DNA of 38,237 bases from Singulisphaera sp. GP187 (lineage in GTDB: Bacteria; Planctomycetota; Planctomycetia; Gemmatales; Gemmataceae), in contig CAMAUE010000039.1 of the NCBI GenBank assembly GCA_945861245.1, positions 1 to 38,237 on the forward strand, in the 5' to 3' direction. Made by a program: the position numbers and the translations under genes. Position 1 is the first letter of the stretch. The number at the start of each line of letters is the position of its first letter. Under the pieces are notes generated by a model. That model worked only from the letters and a program-made list of their open reading frames with translations, was not told where the DNA came from and made no database searches. Positions 16,849-23,822 of the stretch are shown piece by piece.

Positions 16849-16882
16849 GCTGCATTTCGGCTCTTGTACCAAATCCTCCCAT

Positions 16883-16983
16883 GACGCCACCGACAAAAGT
16901 CGCTTTACGAGCCGGAAGCGTAAGCGACGGACTGGAGAAATCCGTCGCTTACGCTTCCGGCTCGTACTTTTGTCGGCGGCGTC
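16883..16983. repeat. Type G palindrome nested in a longer hairpin
   Basis: Core arms 16906-16931 and 16941-16966, perfect 26 bp with a 9-base loop, containing GAGCCGGAAGCGTAAGCGAC. An outer pair, 16883-16899 and 16967-16983, adds 17 bp with one mismatch; six bases (16900-16905) bulge on the left. It occupies the gap between the kinase and thioredoxin genes. An eroded relative is at 9779-9829 and a cousin is inside valS. Confidence 0.93.
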
Positions 16984-17083
16984 TCCCATGCTGCAGGACT
17001 TTTCTGATACGGGCAATCGAGAGTTACATCCGAAACATCGCAAACCATGTCGTGTTCCCATCTTGACATCGGACAGATCCGCG

Positions 17084-17112
17084 TAGACAAGCCGCCCCAA
17101 TCACGCTATACG
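17084..17112 (+). promoter_or_regulatory. Probable promoter of the thioredoxin-like gene
   Basis: TAGACA (17084-17089), a 17-base spacer, TATACG (17107-17112). Transcription would start near 17119, giving a short leader with GGAGG (17134-17138) eight bases before the ATG at 17146. A perfect TTGACA at 17063-17068 has no good -10 partner. Confidence 0.45.
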
Positions 17113-17145
17113 CCGGCCGAACGTTCCAATTACGGAGGCTCGCCG

Positions 17146-17694
17146 ATGCGGCCCGCCATTGGTCTGGCGATGATATTGTTGGCATGCTTGATCACGGGCA
17201 ACGGCTGCGCACGCTTCAATTTGTTTAAGCGAAGCGTCCCTGAGCCGGCTGCCGCGGTTGGGCCTGTCGTCAATACGTTGGCGCCGGATCTGACGGGTGT
17301 TGATTTTGACGGCGCCAAGTTCAAACTCAGTGACTATCGCGGCAAGGTCGTAATGGTCTCCTTTTGGGCGAGTTGGTGCGGGCCGTGTCTGAAGCTCGTG
17401 CCTCACGAGCGACTCATCGCCGAAAAGTATCGCGGCAAACCGTTCGCCATGATCGGCGTCAATTACGACGACGATCTCGACTGCGCACGCAAAGCCATGG
17501 CGCGGTACGGCATTGCCTGGCGTGCCATGCAAACAGCCGGCCAATTCGAACATCTTAGATCGCAGTGGAAAATCCGTGGCCTGCCCACGGTCGCCATCAT
17601 CGATGCTGATGGTGTCATCCGTTCCATTCGCGTGGGCGGCGTTATCGACGAGCATATTCTGGGTGATTTGGTCGCACAGGCGGCGAAGCGGTGA
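17146..17694 (+). CDS. TlpA/ResA-like thioredoxin-fold lipoprotein
   Basis: 182 residues. The N-terminus MRPAIGLAMILLACLITGNG-C is a hydrophobic signal ending at Cys21, a probable lipid attachment site, though the residues before it are not a textbook lipobox. Thioredoxin fold of the TlpA/ResA/AhpC-TSA type: LAPDLTGVDFDGAKFKLSDY, GKVVMVSFWASWCGPCLK with the redox pair Cys78 and Cys81, then WKIRGLPTVAIIDADGVI with the cis-Pro. It should act outside the cytoplasmic membrane as a thiol-disulfide oxidoreductase, for example in cytochrome c maturation or envelope reduction. Start choice: the ATG at 17146 with GGAGG upstream; the frame is open earlier but lacks a ribosome site and would bury the signal sequence. 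Convergent with purN. Confidence 0.9.
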   Translation: MRPAIGLAMILLACLITGNGCARFNLFKRSVPEPAAAVGPVVNTLAPDLTGVDFDGAKFKLSDYRGKVVMVSFWASWCGPCLKLVPHERLIAEKYRGKPFAMIGVNYDDDLDCARKAMARYGIAWRAMQTAGQFEHLRSQWKIRGLPTVAIIDADGVIRSIRVGGVIDEHILGDLVAQAAKR

Positions 17695-17710
17695 CGGCCG
17701 TCCGGTTGCC

Positions 17711-17745
17711 GTTTCGCGCTCGAGTGGTATTATCCGAGCGAAAAC
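17711..17745. repeat. Imperfect inverted repeat between convergent genes
   Basis: GTTTCGCGCTCG (17711-17722) and CGAGCGAAAAC (17735-17745), 12-base loop. It fills the 51-bp gap between the thioredoxin and purN stops and ends directly at the purN stop codon. Probably an eroded type C-like element that could serve both 3' ends. Confidence 0.55.
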
Positions 17746-18369
17746 CTAAATCGAAACGCGCACCCGCCGTTCGGCGATCTTCAACTTTCCTTCCGCGAAC
17801 AAACGTATCGCTTCCGGATAGGCCTCGCATTCCGCCTCGAAGACGCGGCCTGCAAGAGTATCCGCCGTATCGTCGTCGCGCACCTCGACTGTGCGTTGCA
17901 TTATGATCGGGCCGTGATCGTACTCGTTGTCTACGAAATGCACCGTGCAGCCGCTGACCTTCACACCCGTCGCAATCGCCGATTCGTGCACGTGATGGCC
18001 ATACAATCCCTTGCCACAGAATGAAGGAATCAGGGCAGGGTGGATATTCATGGTGCGGCCCTGAAAATCGCTTGGCACCTCGATGAGTTGCAAAAATCCC
18101 GCCAAGCAGACCAGCTCCGCCTTTGCCGATCGGCAATGATCGAAGATACGCGTGCTGAACTCCGACACCGACGGGCATTCCTTGCGTAGGACGGCAAGGG
18201 CTGGGATATTCGCGAGGCGGGCTCGTTTCAGACCATACGCCTCGGTGTTGTTCGATACAACCGCGACGATCTGCGCGTTAAGCCGGCCATCGGCGATGCG
18301 GTCGATGAGATTCTGTAAACTCGTACCTGATTTGCTCAGCAGAACGGCGATGCGAATGGGTTGGGGCAT
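17746..18369 (-). CDS. purN: Phosphoribosylglycinamide formyltransferase (GART)
   Basis: Third step of purine synthesis: formyl transfer from 10-formyl-tetrahydrofolate to GAR, in the cytoplasm. 207 residues, the usual size. Seen: RIAVLLSKSGTSLQNLID at the N-terminus (the phosphate-binding region; other family members have SGxGSNLQ), VVSN, CLAGFLQLI, NIHPALIPSF with Asn108 and His110, and the catalytic Asp151 in VDNEYDHGPII. All three catalytic residues of the family are kept. The start is the ATG at 18369-18367. An open frame ten codons upstream runs back toward a palindrome and has no ribosome site. Stands alone, not in a pur cluster. Confidence 0.95.
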   Translation of the reverse strand: MPQPIRIAVLLSKSGTSLQNLIDRIADGRLNAQIVAVVSNNTEAYGLKRARLANIPALAVLRKECPSVSEFSTRIFDHCRSAKAELVCLAGFLQLIEVPSDFQGRTMNIHPALIPSFCGKGLYGHHVHESAIATGVKVSGCTVHFVDNEYDHGPIIMQRTVEVRDDDTADTLAGRVFEAECEAYPEAIRLFAEGKLKIAERRVRVSI

Positions 18370-18396
18370 GAGTGAATTCCAAGAATAAAACAAAAA

Positions 18397-18465
18397 CAAG
18401 CCCGCAGGCTCGTTCGTCGCCTGCGGGGTTAGACCCCGCAGGCGACGAACGAGCCTGCGGGCTTG
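18397..18465. repeat. Type E 33-bp perfect palindrome (possible terminator)
   Basis: Arms 18397-18429 and 18433-18465, perfect 33 bp with only three bases between. Within each arm CCCGCAGGC and GCCTGCGGG can pair alone (9 bp). On the minus strand the structure is followed by a T-rich tract (18396-18385, TTTTTGTTTTAT), so it could terminate the uronate isomerase transcript. On the plus strand TTTTTT follows seven bases later. Confidence 0.92.
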
Positions 18466-18480
18466 CGATCACTTTTTTAC

Positions 18481-18499
18481 GCGAGCGCTAAACGTTAAC
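18481..18499. repeat. Orphan half of a type C palindrome
   Basis: GCGAGCGCTAAACGTTAAC matches the right arm of the type C elements at 20377-20395 and 22799-22817 except for one inserted base. No left arm is present. It sits 16 bases from the type E palindrome, as if that element had replaced or been inserted into it. Confidence 0.65.
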
Positions 18500-18511
18500 A
18501 ACCCATACGAT

Positions 18512-19792
18512 TCATGCCCCAAAGATACGCTGCGCATTCTCGCGCAACAGTTGTCGCGCAAGCGTGAGCGCCTGCGTCTCGCTGTAAATGCCCGGACGCA
18601 CAAAATCGTCCGCGAGTATCTTGGCCAATATTCGCCGGTACATGTTGTACTTCGGCAGGATGAATTCCAGCTTGTATGCGTCGGAATAATAACCGATCTG
18701 CTTTGTCCTGGGCACGGCCTGCAAACGTGCCCGCGTGTCGGGCTCAATGTACGAGGGGGTGTTCGAGTACCACCAGTGCCCGTTCGTGACGACGTTTGGA
18801 AATATCCAAGAATAGCTGACAAGCTCCTGGTTCTGTACGCTTGTCAATACCGAGATCGGGAACGTGACCTCGGGGAAGGCGTTGAATAACTCGGCATACT
18901 GAATCAACGATGTACGCTGGTCGAACAAATCTTGGCCCTGGAAAACACCCGATTGATAAACGCGCCGATTGACGCCGATCATCAAATCGAACGGCAGCTT
19001 GAATTCACGGCACAACTCGGCGAGCATCCAGAATACGCCGTTGGCGCAGGTGCGGCGAACGTTGGCGTCGGTGCTGCCGCCGATCAATTCGCTCATGGCG
19101 TTCGTCAAATCGAGCGGCGCGACGGGCATCGGCGCGAAATCGGGCGGCAGCGAAATCGCGCACGCTTTCGCATTACGACTGACGAAACGCTCGAAGAGCT
19201 TCGCAAGCGCTTCGCGCAGTTGCTCGGCATTGCTGGCGTGGATGCCAGTGGCTTTGTAGAGTCGCTCGCGCACTTCCGGTTTCGCCAGGTTAAAGACTAG
19301 ATCGTCGGTGCGCAAACATGGCACGTAGAGCTGAGTGTCAAAACCTTCGAGCGGATCGTCGAAGTCGTTTGTCAGGAATATCTTTTCGACGTTCGTTTTT
19401 TTCAACACCTGCTGTTCCCAATCGGGCTGAGCCATCAGCCGATCGGCGGCGTCGCACAGCGCATCACAGTGTTCCGGTCCGACGCGGTCGCCCTGGAAAC
19501 CGAGAAACGCTTGCGCGATTTCGACAAACCAGCTGTACTGAACCGTATTGTCGATGCGAGGCAAATGCTCCAAGATCGCACGATCACGTTCCCGCGCTGG
19601 CACGTCCTTGCTCAGTGCCAATTGACTCATGCCGGCGGAGTGGGCAAGCTCGGTGTAATAGTGGTAGCCAAGTATGTCGTCGAGCGACTTGGAGGCCGCC
19701 GCATGTGGGTTGATATGCGAATGCGGGTCGATGAGGGTAATTCGGCAAATTTCACCAAAGAGGTCGCGCGTCAGTCGGTCAATGATCGGCAT
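18512..19792 (-). CDS. uxaC: Glucuronate (uronate) isomerase family protein
   Basis: 426 residues, amidohydrolase superfamily. Uronate isomerases interconvert D-glucuronate/galacturonate and fructuronate/tagaturonate. Seen: the N-terminal metal motif IDPHSHINP (HxH), SLDDILGYHYYTELAHSAGM matching the family's DHY(K)-A-G region, KIFLTNDFDDPLEG, and the C-terminal TNGHWWYSNTPSYIEPDTRA followed by NMYRRILAKILADDFV, the counterpart of the YFRRIL helix in UxaC. It is about 40 residues shorter than the E. coli type and divergent, so the exact substrate is open. It starts at the ATG at 19792-19790 with AGGTG upstream. It diverges from KDG kinase and a DapA-type aldolase, which fits a hexuronate breakdown role. 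Its 3' side has the type E hairpin with a T-rich tract. Confidence 0.68.
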   Translation of the reverse strand: MPIIDRLTRDLFGEICRITLIDPHSHINPHAAASKSLDDILGYHYYTELAHSAGMSQLALSKDVPARERDRAILEHLPRIDNTVQYSWFVEIAQAFLGFQGDRVGPEHCDALCDAADRLMAQPDWEQQVLKKTNVEKIFLTNDFDDPLEGFDTQLYVPCLRTDDLVFNLAKPEVRERLYKATGIHASNAEQLREALAKLFERFVSRNAKACAISLPPDFAPMPVAPLDLTNAMSELIGGSTDANVRRTCANGVFWMLAELCREFKLPFDLMIGVNRRVYQSGVFQGQDLFDQRTSLIQYAELFNAFPEVTFPISVLTSVQNQELVSYSWIFPNVVTNGHWWYSNTPSYIEPDTRARLQAVPRTKQIGYYSDAYKLEFILPKYNMYRRILAKILADDFVRPGIYSETQALTLARQLLRENAQRIFGA

Positions 19793-19812
19793 GGTGGCAC
19801 CTGGCAGGATTC

Positions 19813-19866
19813 CCGCTTGCGGCTTAGCGTTCGCAACGTACCACGCGAGAGCTAAGCCGCAAGCGG
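19813..19866. repeat. Type B intergenic palindrome
   Basis: Arms 19813-19834 and 19845-19866, 22 positions with two mismatches near the loop, 10-base loop. It begins 20 bases upstream of the uronate isomerase start, so it lies in its 5' region rather than at a 3' end. Confidence 0.9.
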
Positions 19867-20347
19867 CGAAGGTAGAAGTTTACAAATTCCGCTTCGTTCT
19901 TTGGAAAAAATTACAGTTTTCATTGTAAAATCCAACCCATTGGCAAAAGTTTCCTCGTCGTGCGATCTTGATTTGCGCTGAGTTCTCTCGATTGCGATTT
20001 TCGTAAGCCATTTATTGGTAATGCTTAATGGCCATTCGAGAAGAATAAACTCGCCCCCGCAATCCATTTGGCATGTCAGTTGCGTTACGAAATACGGCAA
20101 GAAAATACGACGAACCCCCGGAACAGACGGCTTTCCCCTAAGGCCATATTCGTCGCGATGAGTTGCCAGGTTCCGCGACCCAAGGCCCGACCCCCGTGGG
20201 CCTTGGGTTCTTCAACCCCACCGGAATCGACCCCCTCCAAACTCCCGTCATCCCCCACTCCCCAAACCACCGTTCACCGCGTCCTTCCCTCCCCGGAGGG
20301 ATGCTCTTTTTTTGTTTCATACATATTTTACATCCATGGATTTCGTT
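19867..20347. other. Long non-coding divergent region between uronate isomerase and KDG kinase
   Basis: No convincing gene. 19867-20050 is AT-rich (promoter-like). 20170-20300 is strikingly C-rich and G-poor on the plus strand. A perfect 10-bp stem, CCCAAGGCCC (20179-20188) with GGGCCTTGGG (20198-20207), lies in the C-rich part. Short open frames on both strands lack ribosome sites and typical composition. The region could carry promoters for both flanking genes and perhaps a small RNA ending at the T-run at 20307-20313. Confidence 0.5.
20286..20313 (+). terminator. Terminator-like hairpin with T-run
   Basis: CCCTCC/GGAGGG (20287-20300) followed after six bases by seven T (20307-20313). The loop is only two bases if the stem is fully paired, so the real stem is shorter. 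No plus-strand gene lies upstream for over 2.5 kb, so it would end a small RNA or a spurious transcript. Confidence 0.4.
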
Positions 20348-20395
20348 GTTTACGTTTAGCGCTCGCTCGATGCCGTGCGAGCGCTAAACGTAAAC
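20348..20395. repeat. Type C intergenic palindrome
   Basis: Arms 20348-20366 and 20377-20395, perfect 19 bp (GTTTACGTTTAGCGCTCGC), 10-base loop. It ends 19 bases before the KDG kinase ATG, so it would lie in the 5' leader next to the ribosome site. Confidence 0.95.
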
Positions 20396-20414
20396 CGATC
20401 TTTTGGGAGTCAAC

Positions 20415-21401
20415 ATGCCATTCGATGTCGTCACGTTCGGCGAAGCGATGATTCGCTTGAGTCCGCCGAATTTCTTGCGTATTGAACAAGCACAGAGCCT
20501 CGACCTGCGGGTCGGTGGCGCGGAGTTGAACACGGCAGTCGGCCTAGCCAGGCTCGGCCGAAGCAGCGCTTGGGTGTCGCGCTTGACGAATAACCCGCTG
20601 GGCCGACTGATCGCTAACAAGGCACGCGAAGGCGGCGTCTCGACGGAGCACGTCGTCTGGACGAACGACGACCGCGTGGGTCTGTATTTCCTCGAGTTCG
20701 GCGCCGCCCCACGAGCATCGAGCGTGGTCTACGATCGCAAGAACGCAGCCATCGCCAGCCTGACCGCCGGCACGGTTCCGTGGGCAAAGGTGTTCGCCGG
20801 CGCGAAATGGTTCCACGTCACCGGCATCACACCGGGTCTGAGTGCCTCGGCAGCGGAAGTGACGAAGGAATCGCTGGTCGCCGCCAAGGCCGCTGGCTTA
20901 CAGACGAGCGTCGATCTGAATTATCGTGTGAAACTTTGGACGCCCGAGCAAGCCGGCAAATGCATGAGCGAACTGATGGCTTACACCGATGTGCTCATTA
21001 CGTCTGAGGAAGACATTGAGCGCGTCTTCGGCATCAAGGGCAAGAACTACGAGGAAGCCGCCGAGCTGACGGCGAAGAAGTTCAAGATCAAGACCATCGC
21101 CATCACGCTGCGCGATAATCCGCTGGTTTGGCGCAACAGCTGGTCGGCGATGGTGCTGCACGCCGGCAGTGTTTTGCGAACCAAGACGTACGAGCTTGAG
21201 ATTGTTGACCGCCTCGGCGCCGGCGATTCGTTCGCGGCTGGATTCATCCACGGAGCACTCGACGGCGATTTGCAACGCGCCCTCGATTTCGGCGTCGCCG
21301 CCAGTGCCCTCAAGCACTCGATCCCGGGCGACTTCAACTGGATTACGCGTGACGAAGTCGAAAGCATGCTCAAGGGCGGCGGGTTGCGGATTAGTAGGTA
21401 G
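20415..21401 (+). CDS. kdgK: 2-keto-3-deoxygluconate kinase (PfkB family)
   Basis: Phosphorylates 2-keto-3-deoxygluconate (KDG) in hexuronate and related sugar-acid catabolism. 328 residues. Seen: VVTFGEAMIRLSP at the N-terminus, GGAELNTAVGLARLG (34-48, PfkB signature 1 region), and VDRLGAGDSFAAGF (264-277) with the catalytic base Asp271. Overall length and the FGEAMIRL start match KDG kinases better than fructokinases, but another sugar kinase of the family is possible. The start is the ATG at 20415 with GGGAG six bases upstream. The next genes downstream are a membrane acyltransferase and a DapA-family aldolase, and a uronate isomerase diverges upstream, which supports the KDG assignment. 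Confidence 0.82.
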   Translation: MPFDVVTFGEAMIRLSPPNFLRIEQAQSLDLRVGGAELNTAVGLARLGRSSAWVSRLTNNPLGRLIANKAREGGVSTEHVVWTNDDRVGLYFLEFGAAPRASSVVYDRKNAAIASLTAGTVPWAKVFAGAKWFHVTGITPGLSASAAEVTKESLVAAKAAGLQTSVDLNYRVKLWTPEQAGKCMSELMAYTDVLITSEEDIERVFGIKGKNYEEAAELTAKKFKIKTIAITLRDNPLVWRNSWSAMVLHAGSVLRTKTYELEIVDRLGAGDSFAAGFIHGALDGDLQRALDFGVAASALKHSIPGDFNWITRDEVESMLKGGGLRISR

Positions 21402-21404
21402 TCC

Positions 21405-21472
21405 TGTATTCCGTTTGCGGCTTAGCGCTCAGGTGGGAACATCCGATCGCTAAGCCGCAAGCGAAAAATACA
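21405..21472. repeat. Type B intergenic palindrome (diverged)
   Basis: Left arm 21405-21430 and right arm 21445-21472. The core GCGGCTTAGCG pairs perfectly, with a few mismatches and a small length difference outside it. Outer TGTATT/AATACA ends as in the copy at 6741-6806. The ribosome site of the next gene follows within ten bases. Confidence 0.88.
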
Positions 21473-21489
21473 AATTGGGAGAGATACAC

Positions 21490-22734
21490 ATGACCACACC
21501 CGTTGCCACGCCGGTCAACCCGACGCGAGTCTCGTCCGTTGATGCGTTTCGCGGGCTTGTCATGTTGCTCATGATGGACAGCGTGCTGCAGATTGGCCTT
21601 ATGGCGCTCACGTATTTTTCGGATAGTAGCGTGTGGGCCACGCTGGCGTTCCACACCGATCACGTTGCCTGGACTGGGTGCTCGCTGCACGATCTCATTC
21701 AGCCGTCGTTTTCGTTTCTCGTCGGCGTGTCGCTGCCTTTCTCCATCGCCAATCGCGAACAAAAAGGCCAGGGCTTCTTCTGGATGTTCGGCCATGCCAT
21801 CTTCCGCGGTTTATTGCTGATGTTGCTTGGCATCCTCCTGCGATCGATCGGCGCTCCGATCACCAACTGGACTTTTATGGACACGCTCACGCAAATCGGC
21901 ATGGGCTACGTGCTGCTGTTCCTGGTCGCATATACTCGCCGACAATTAATGCTTTGGATCGCGTTCGTCACGATTGTTGTCGGCTACTGGGCGGCCTTCG
22001 CTACCTACCCGCTCCCCGAGGATGAGTTCGATTATGCGCGGGTCAACGTGAAGGCCGGCGATCCCGGAAAAATGGAGGGCTTCGCGGCTCACTGGAATAA
22101 GAACGTCAATTTGGCTGCGGATGTCGATATTTGGTTCCTCAACCAATTCCCGCGCAAGAAGCTCGACAAGGGCCGAGTCGTCGACAATCCTTTCATGCAC
22201 GAACGCAGCGGCTACACGACACTCAACTTCATCCCGACGCTTGCCACCATGATCCTTGGTGTGATCGCCGGCATGTGGCTGCGGCTTGGCGTCTCGCAGG
22301 GCTTGAAGCTCACGCTGCTAATCGGCGCGGCAATTGTGGGGCTCGGGCTCGGCGAATTGAGTGAGTATCTCGGCATCTGCCCCGTCGTCAAAATTATCTG
22401 GACTCCCGCGTGGGTCCTCTATTCCGGCGGTTGGGCGTTTGCGTTTCTCGCGTTCTTCTATCTCATAAACGACATCATCGGCTTCTGGCACTGGAGCTGG
22501 CCGCTGCTCGTCATTGGCGCGAATTCGATCGTCACCTACATCGCCTATCACACGCTGCGGCCATTCATCATCGGTTCGTACAAGACACACTTCGGGCCGG
22601 ACGTGTTCAAGTTCATGGATGAGCCATACGACGCCGTGAAGTGGGAGCCGATGGTGCAAGGGGCGTTCGTTCTGCTGACGCTTTGGCTGATGTTGCTGTG
22701 GATGTATCGCAACAAGTATTTCGTGCGGATATAA
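21490..22734 (+). CDS. HGSNAT/NagX-like membrane acyltransferase family protein
   Basis: 414 residues, polytopic inner-membrane protein with roughly 8-10 hydrophobic helices. The signature VSSVDAFRGLVMLLMM (14-29) is typical of the DUF5009/heparan-alpha-glucosaminide N-acetyltransferase family (a D-x-x-R-G motif at the start of the first helix). A large polar loop lies at about 175-240, then more helices with YLGICPVVKIIWTPAWVLYSGG, also a family hallmark. Eukaryotic HGSNAT acetylates terminal glucosamine across the lysosomal membrane; bacterial relatives are poorly characterised. The ATG at 21490 has GGGAGAG upstream. Its place between KDG kinase and the aldolase suggests a role in using a uronate-containing polysaccharide, but that is inference from position only. 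Confidence 0.8.
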   Translation: MTTPVATPVNPTRVSSVDAFRGLVMLLMMDSVLQIGLMALTYFSDSSVWATLAFHTDHVAWTGCSLHDLIQPSFSFLVGVSLPFSIANREQKGQGFFWMFGHAIFRGLLLMLLGILLRSIGAPITNWTFMDTLTQIGMGYVLLFLVAYTRRQLMLWIAFVTIVVGYWAAFATYPLPEDEFDYARVNVKAGDPGKMEGFAAHWNKNVNLAADVDIWFLNQFPRKKLDKGRVVDNPFMHERSGYTTLNFIPTLATMILGVIAGMWLRLGVSQGLKLTLLIGAAIVGLGLGELSEYLGICPVVKIIWTPAWVLYSGGWAFAFLAFFYLINDIIGFWHWSWPLLVIGANSIVTYIAYHTLRPFIIGSYKTHFGPDVFKFMDEPYDAVKWEPMVQGAFVLLTLWLMLLWMYRNKYFVRI

Positions 22735-22750
22735 TGGCGTTTTCCTGTGT

Positions 22751-22817
22751 TGTTTACGTTTAGCGCTCGCAAACAACATACGGACGTGGAATCTGTTCTG
22801 CGAGCGCTAAACGTAAA
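22751..22817. repeat. Type C intergenic palindrome
   Basis: Arms 22751-22770 and 22798-22817, perfect 20 bp, 27-base loop. Same arm sequence as 20348-20395 but an unrelated loop. It ends 21 bases before the next ATG. Confidence 0.95.
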
Positions 22818-22838
22818 CGAAATTCCGGAACCATCATC

Positions 22839-23729
22839 ATGAAAATCGAAGGCATCATTCCTCCCGTCGCGACGCCAATGAAGGACAACGAGGACCTCGA
22901 CATCCCTCGGCTCAAGTGGTTTCTCGACCACCTCATCGCCAACGGCGTGCACGGCATCTTCGTCCTTGGCACGAACAGCGAGTTCTACGCGCTCGACGAT
23001 GGCGAAAAGCAGCAGGTCATCGCCACCGCTGTCGAGCATGTGCGTGGCCGAGTGCCTGTGTATGCCGGCACGGGCGCGGAATCGACGCGCGAAACGATTC
23101 GCCTGACCAAGATGGCGGAAAAGGAAGGCGCCGACGGCGTCAGCATCATCACGCCGTACTTCGTGCTGCCGAATCAGCAGGAAATCTACGATCACTATCG
23201 GCGCATTGCCGAGGCCACGAAACTGCCGGTGATACTCTACAACAACCCCGCCACGTGCGGCGGCGTCAAGATCGATCCCGATACCGTCGGGCGGTTGGCG
23301 GAGATTCCGAACATCCTTGGCGTCAAGGATTCGTCCGGCGATTTGACGAATACGCTCGAATATCTGCGCGTCGTGCCCGAGCGATTCAGCGTGCTGATGG
23401 GCCGCGATACGCTCATCTACTCCGCGTTGATTCTCGGCGCGAAGGGTGCAGTGCCGGCGACGGGCAACATCGCGCCGCAGCTGCTGGCGGACATTTACAA
23501 TAAATTTGCGAAGGGCGATCTCGCCGGCTCGTTGGCTGCCCAGCGCAAGTTGCATCCGGTCCGGATGGCGTTGACACTTGGCACGGCTCCGGGCGGCGTG
23601 AAGGCGGCGCTGTTGGCGCTGGGCCTGTCAATTGGACCAAGCCGTGGGCCGGTCGCCCCGCTTTCGGCGGACAAGATGCAGAAGATGCGCGACGCGTTGA
23701 GAGCCGGCGGGTTGTTGCCGAACGGGTAA
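22839..23729 (+). CDS. DapA/N-acetylneuraminate lyase family aldolase (candidate KDG-type aldolase)
   Basis: 296 residues, a class I Schiff-base aldolase barrel. Seen: GIIPPVATPMKDNEDLD at the N-terminus, GTNSEFYAL (44-52) where DapA has GTTGE, YNNP with Tyr134, and GVKDSSGD with the Schiff-base Lys163. The altered GTTGE loop argues against a true dihydrodipicolinate synthase. Family members also cleave KDG, KDG-6-phosphate or related 2-keto sugar acids. Located two genes after KDG kinase in the same direction, so a pyruvate-yielding KDG or KDPG cleavage is the best guess. The ATG at 22839 has only a weak GGAA site upstream. Confidence 0.82.
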   Translation: MKIEGIIPPVATPMKDNEDLDIPRLKWFLDHLIANGVHGIFVLGTNSEFYALDDGEKQQVIATAVEHVRGRVPVYAGTGAESTRETIRLTKMAEKEGADGVSIITPYFVLPNQQEIYDHYRRIAEATKLPVILYNNPATCGGVKIDPDTVGRLAEIPNILGVKDSSGDLTNTLEYLRVVPERFSVLMGRDTLIYSALILGAKGAVPATGNIAPQLLADIYNKFAKGDLAGSLAAQRKLHPVRMALTLGTAPGGVKAALLALGLSIGPSRGPVAPLSADKMQKMRDALRAGGLLPNG

Positions 23730-23736
23730 CGATGTT

Positions 23737-23814
23737 GTTTAGCCGCTCCCCTTTGGCGAGCGTGAACGTGTCGCAATGTACGCGCCCGCGCTCGCCAAAG
23801 GCGAGCGGCTAAAC
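23737..23814. repeat. Type A palindrome between convergent genes
   Basis: Arms 23737-23762 and 23789-23814, 26 bp with one mismatch, 26-base loop. It lies seven bases after the aldolase stop and eight before the stop of the convergent gene. Confidence 0.93.
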
Positions 23815-23822
23815 AAAACCAA

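Noticed and set aside
19852..20100. An 82-codon minus-strand open frame upstream of the uronate isomerase
   Set aside because: No ribosome site, untypical composition, and its C-terminus is the translated arm of a type B palindrome.
20163..20387. A 74-codon plus-strand frame in the C-rich region
   Set aside because: It runs through the terminator-like hairpin and the type C palindrome, and has Pro-rich low-complexity content and no ribosome site.
22839..23729. dapA (dihydrodipicolinate synthase proper)
   Set aside because: The GTTGE loop is replaced by GTNSE and the gene sits in a sugar-acid locus; a related aldolase is more likely.
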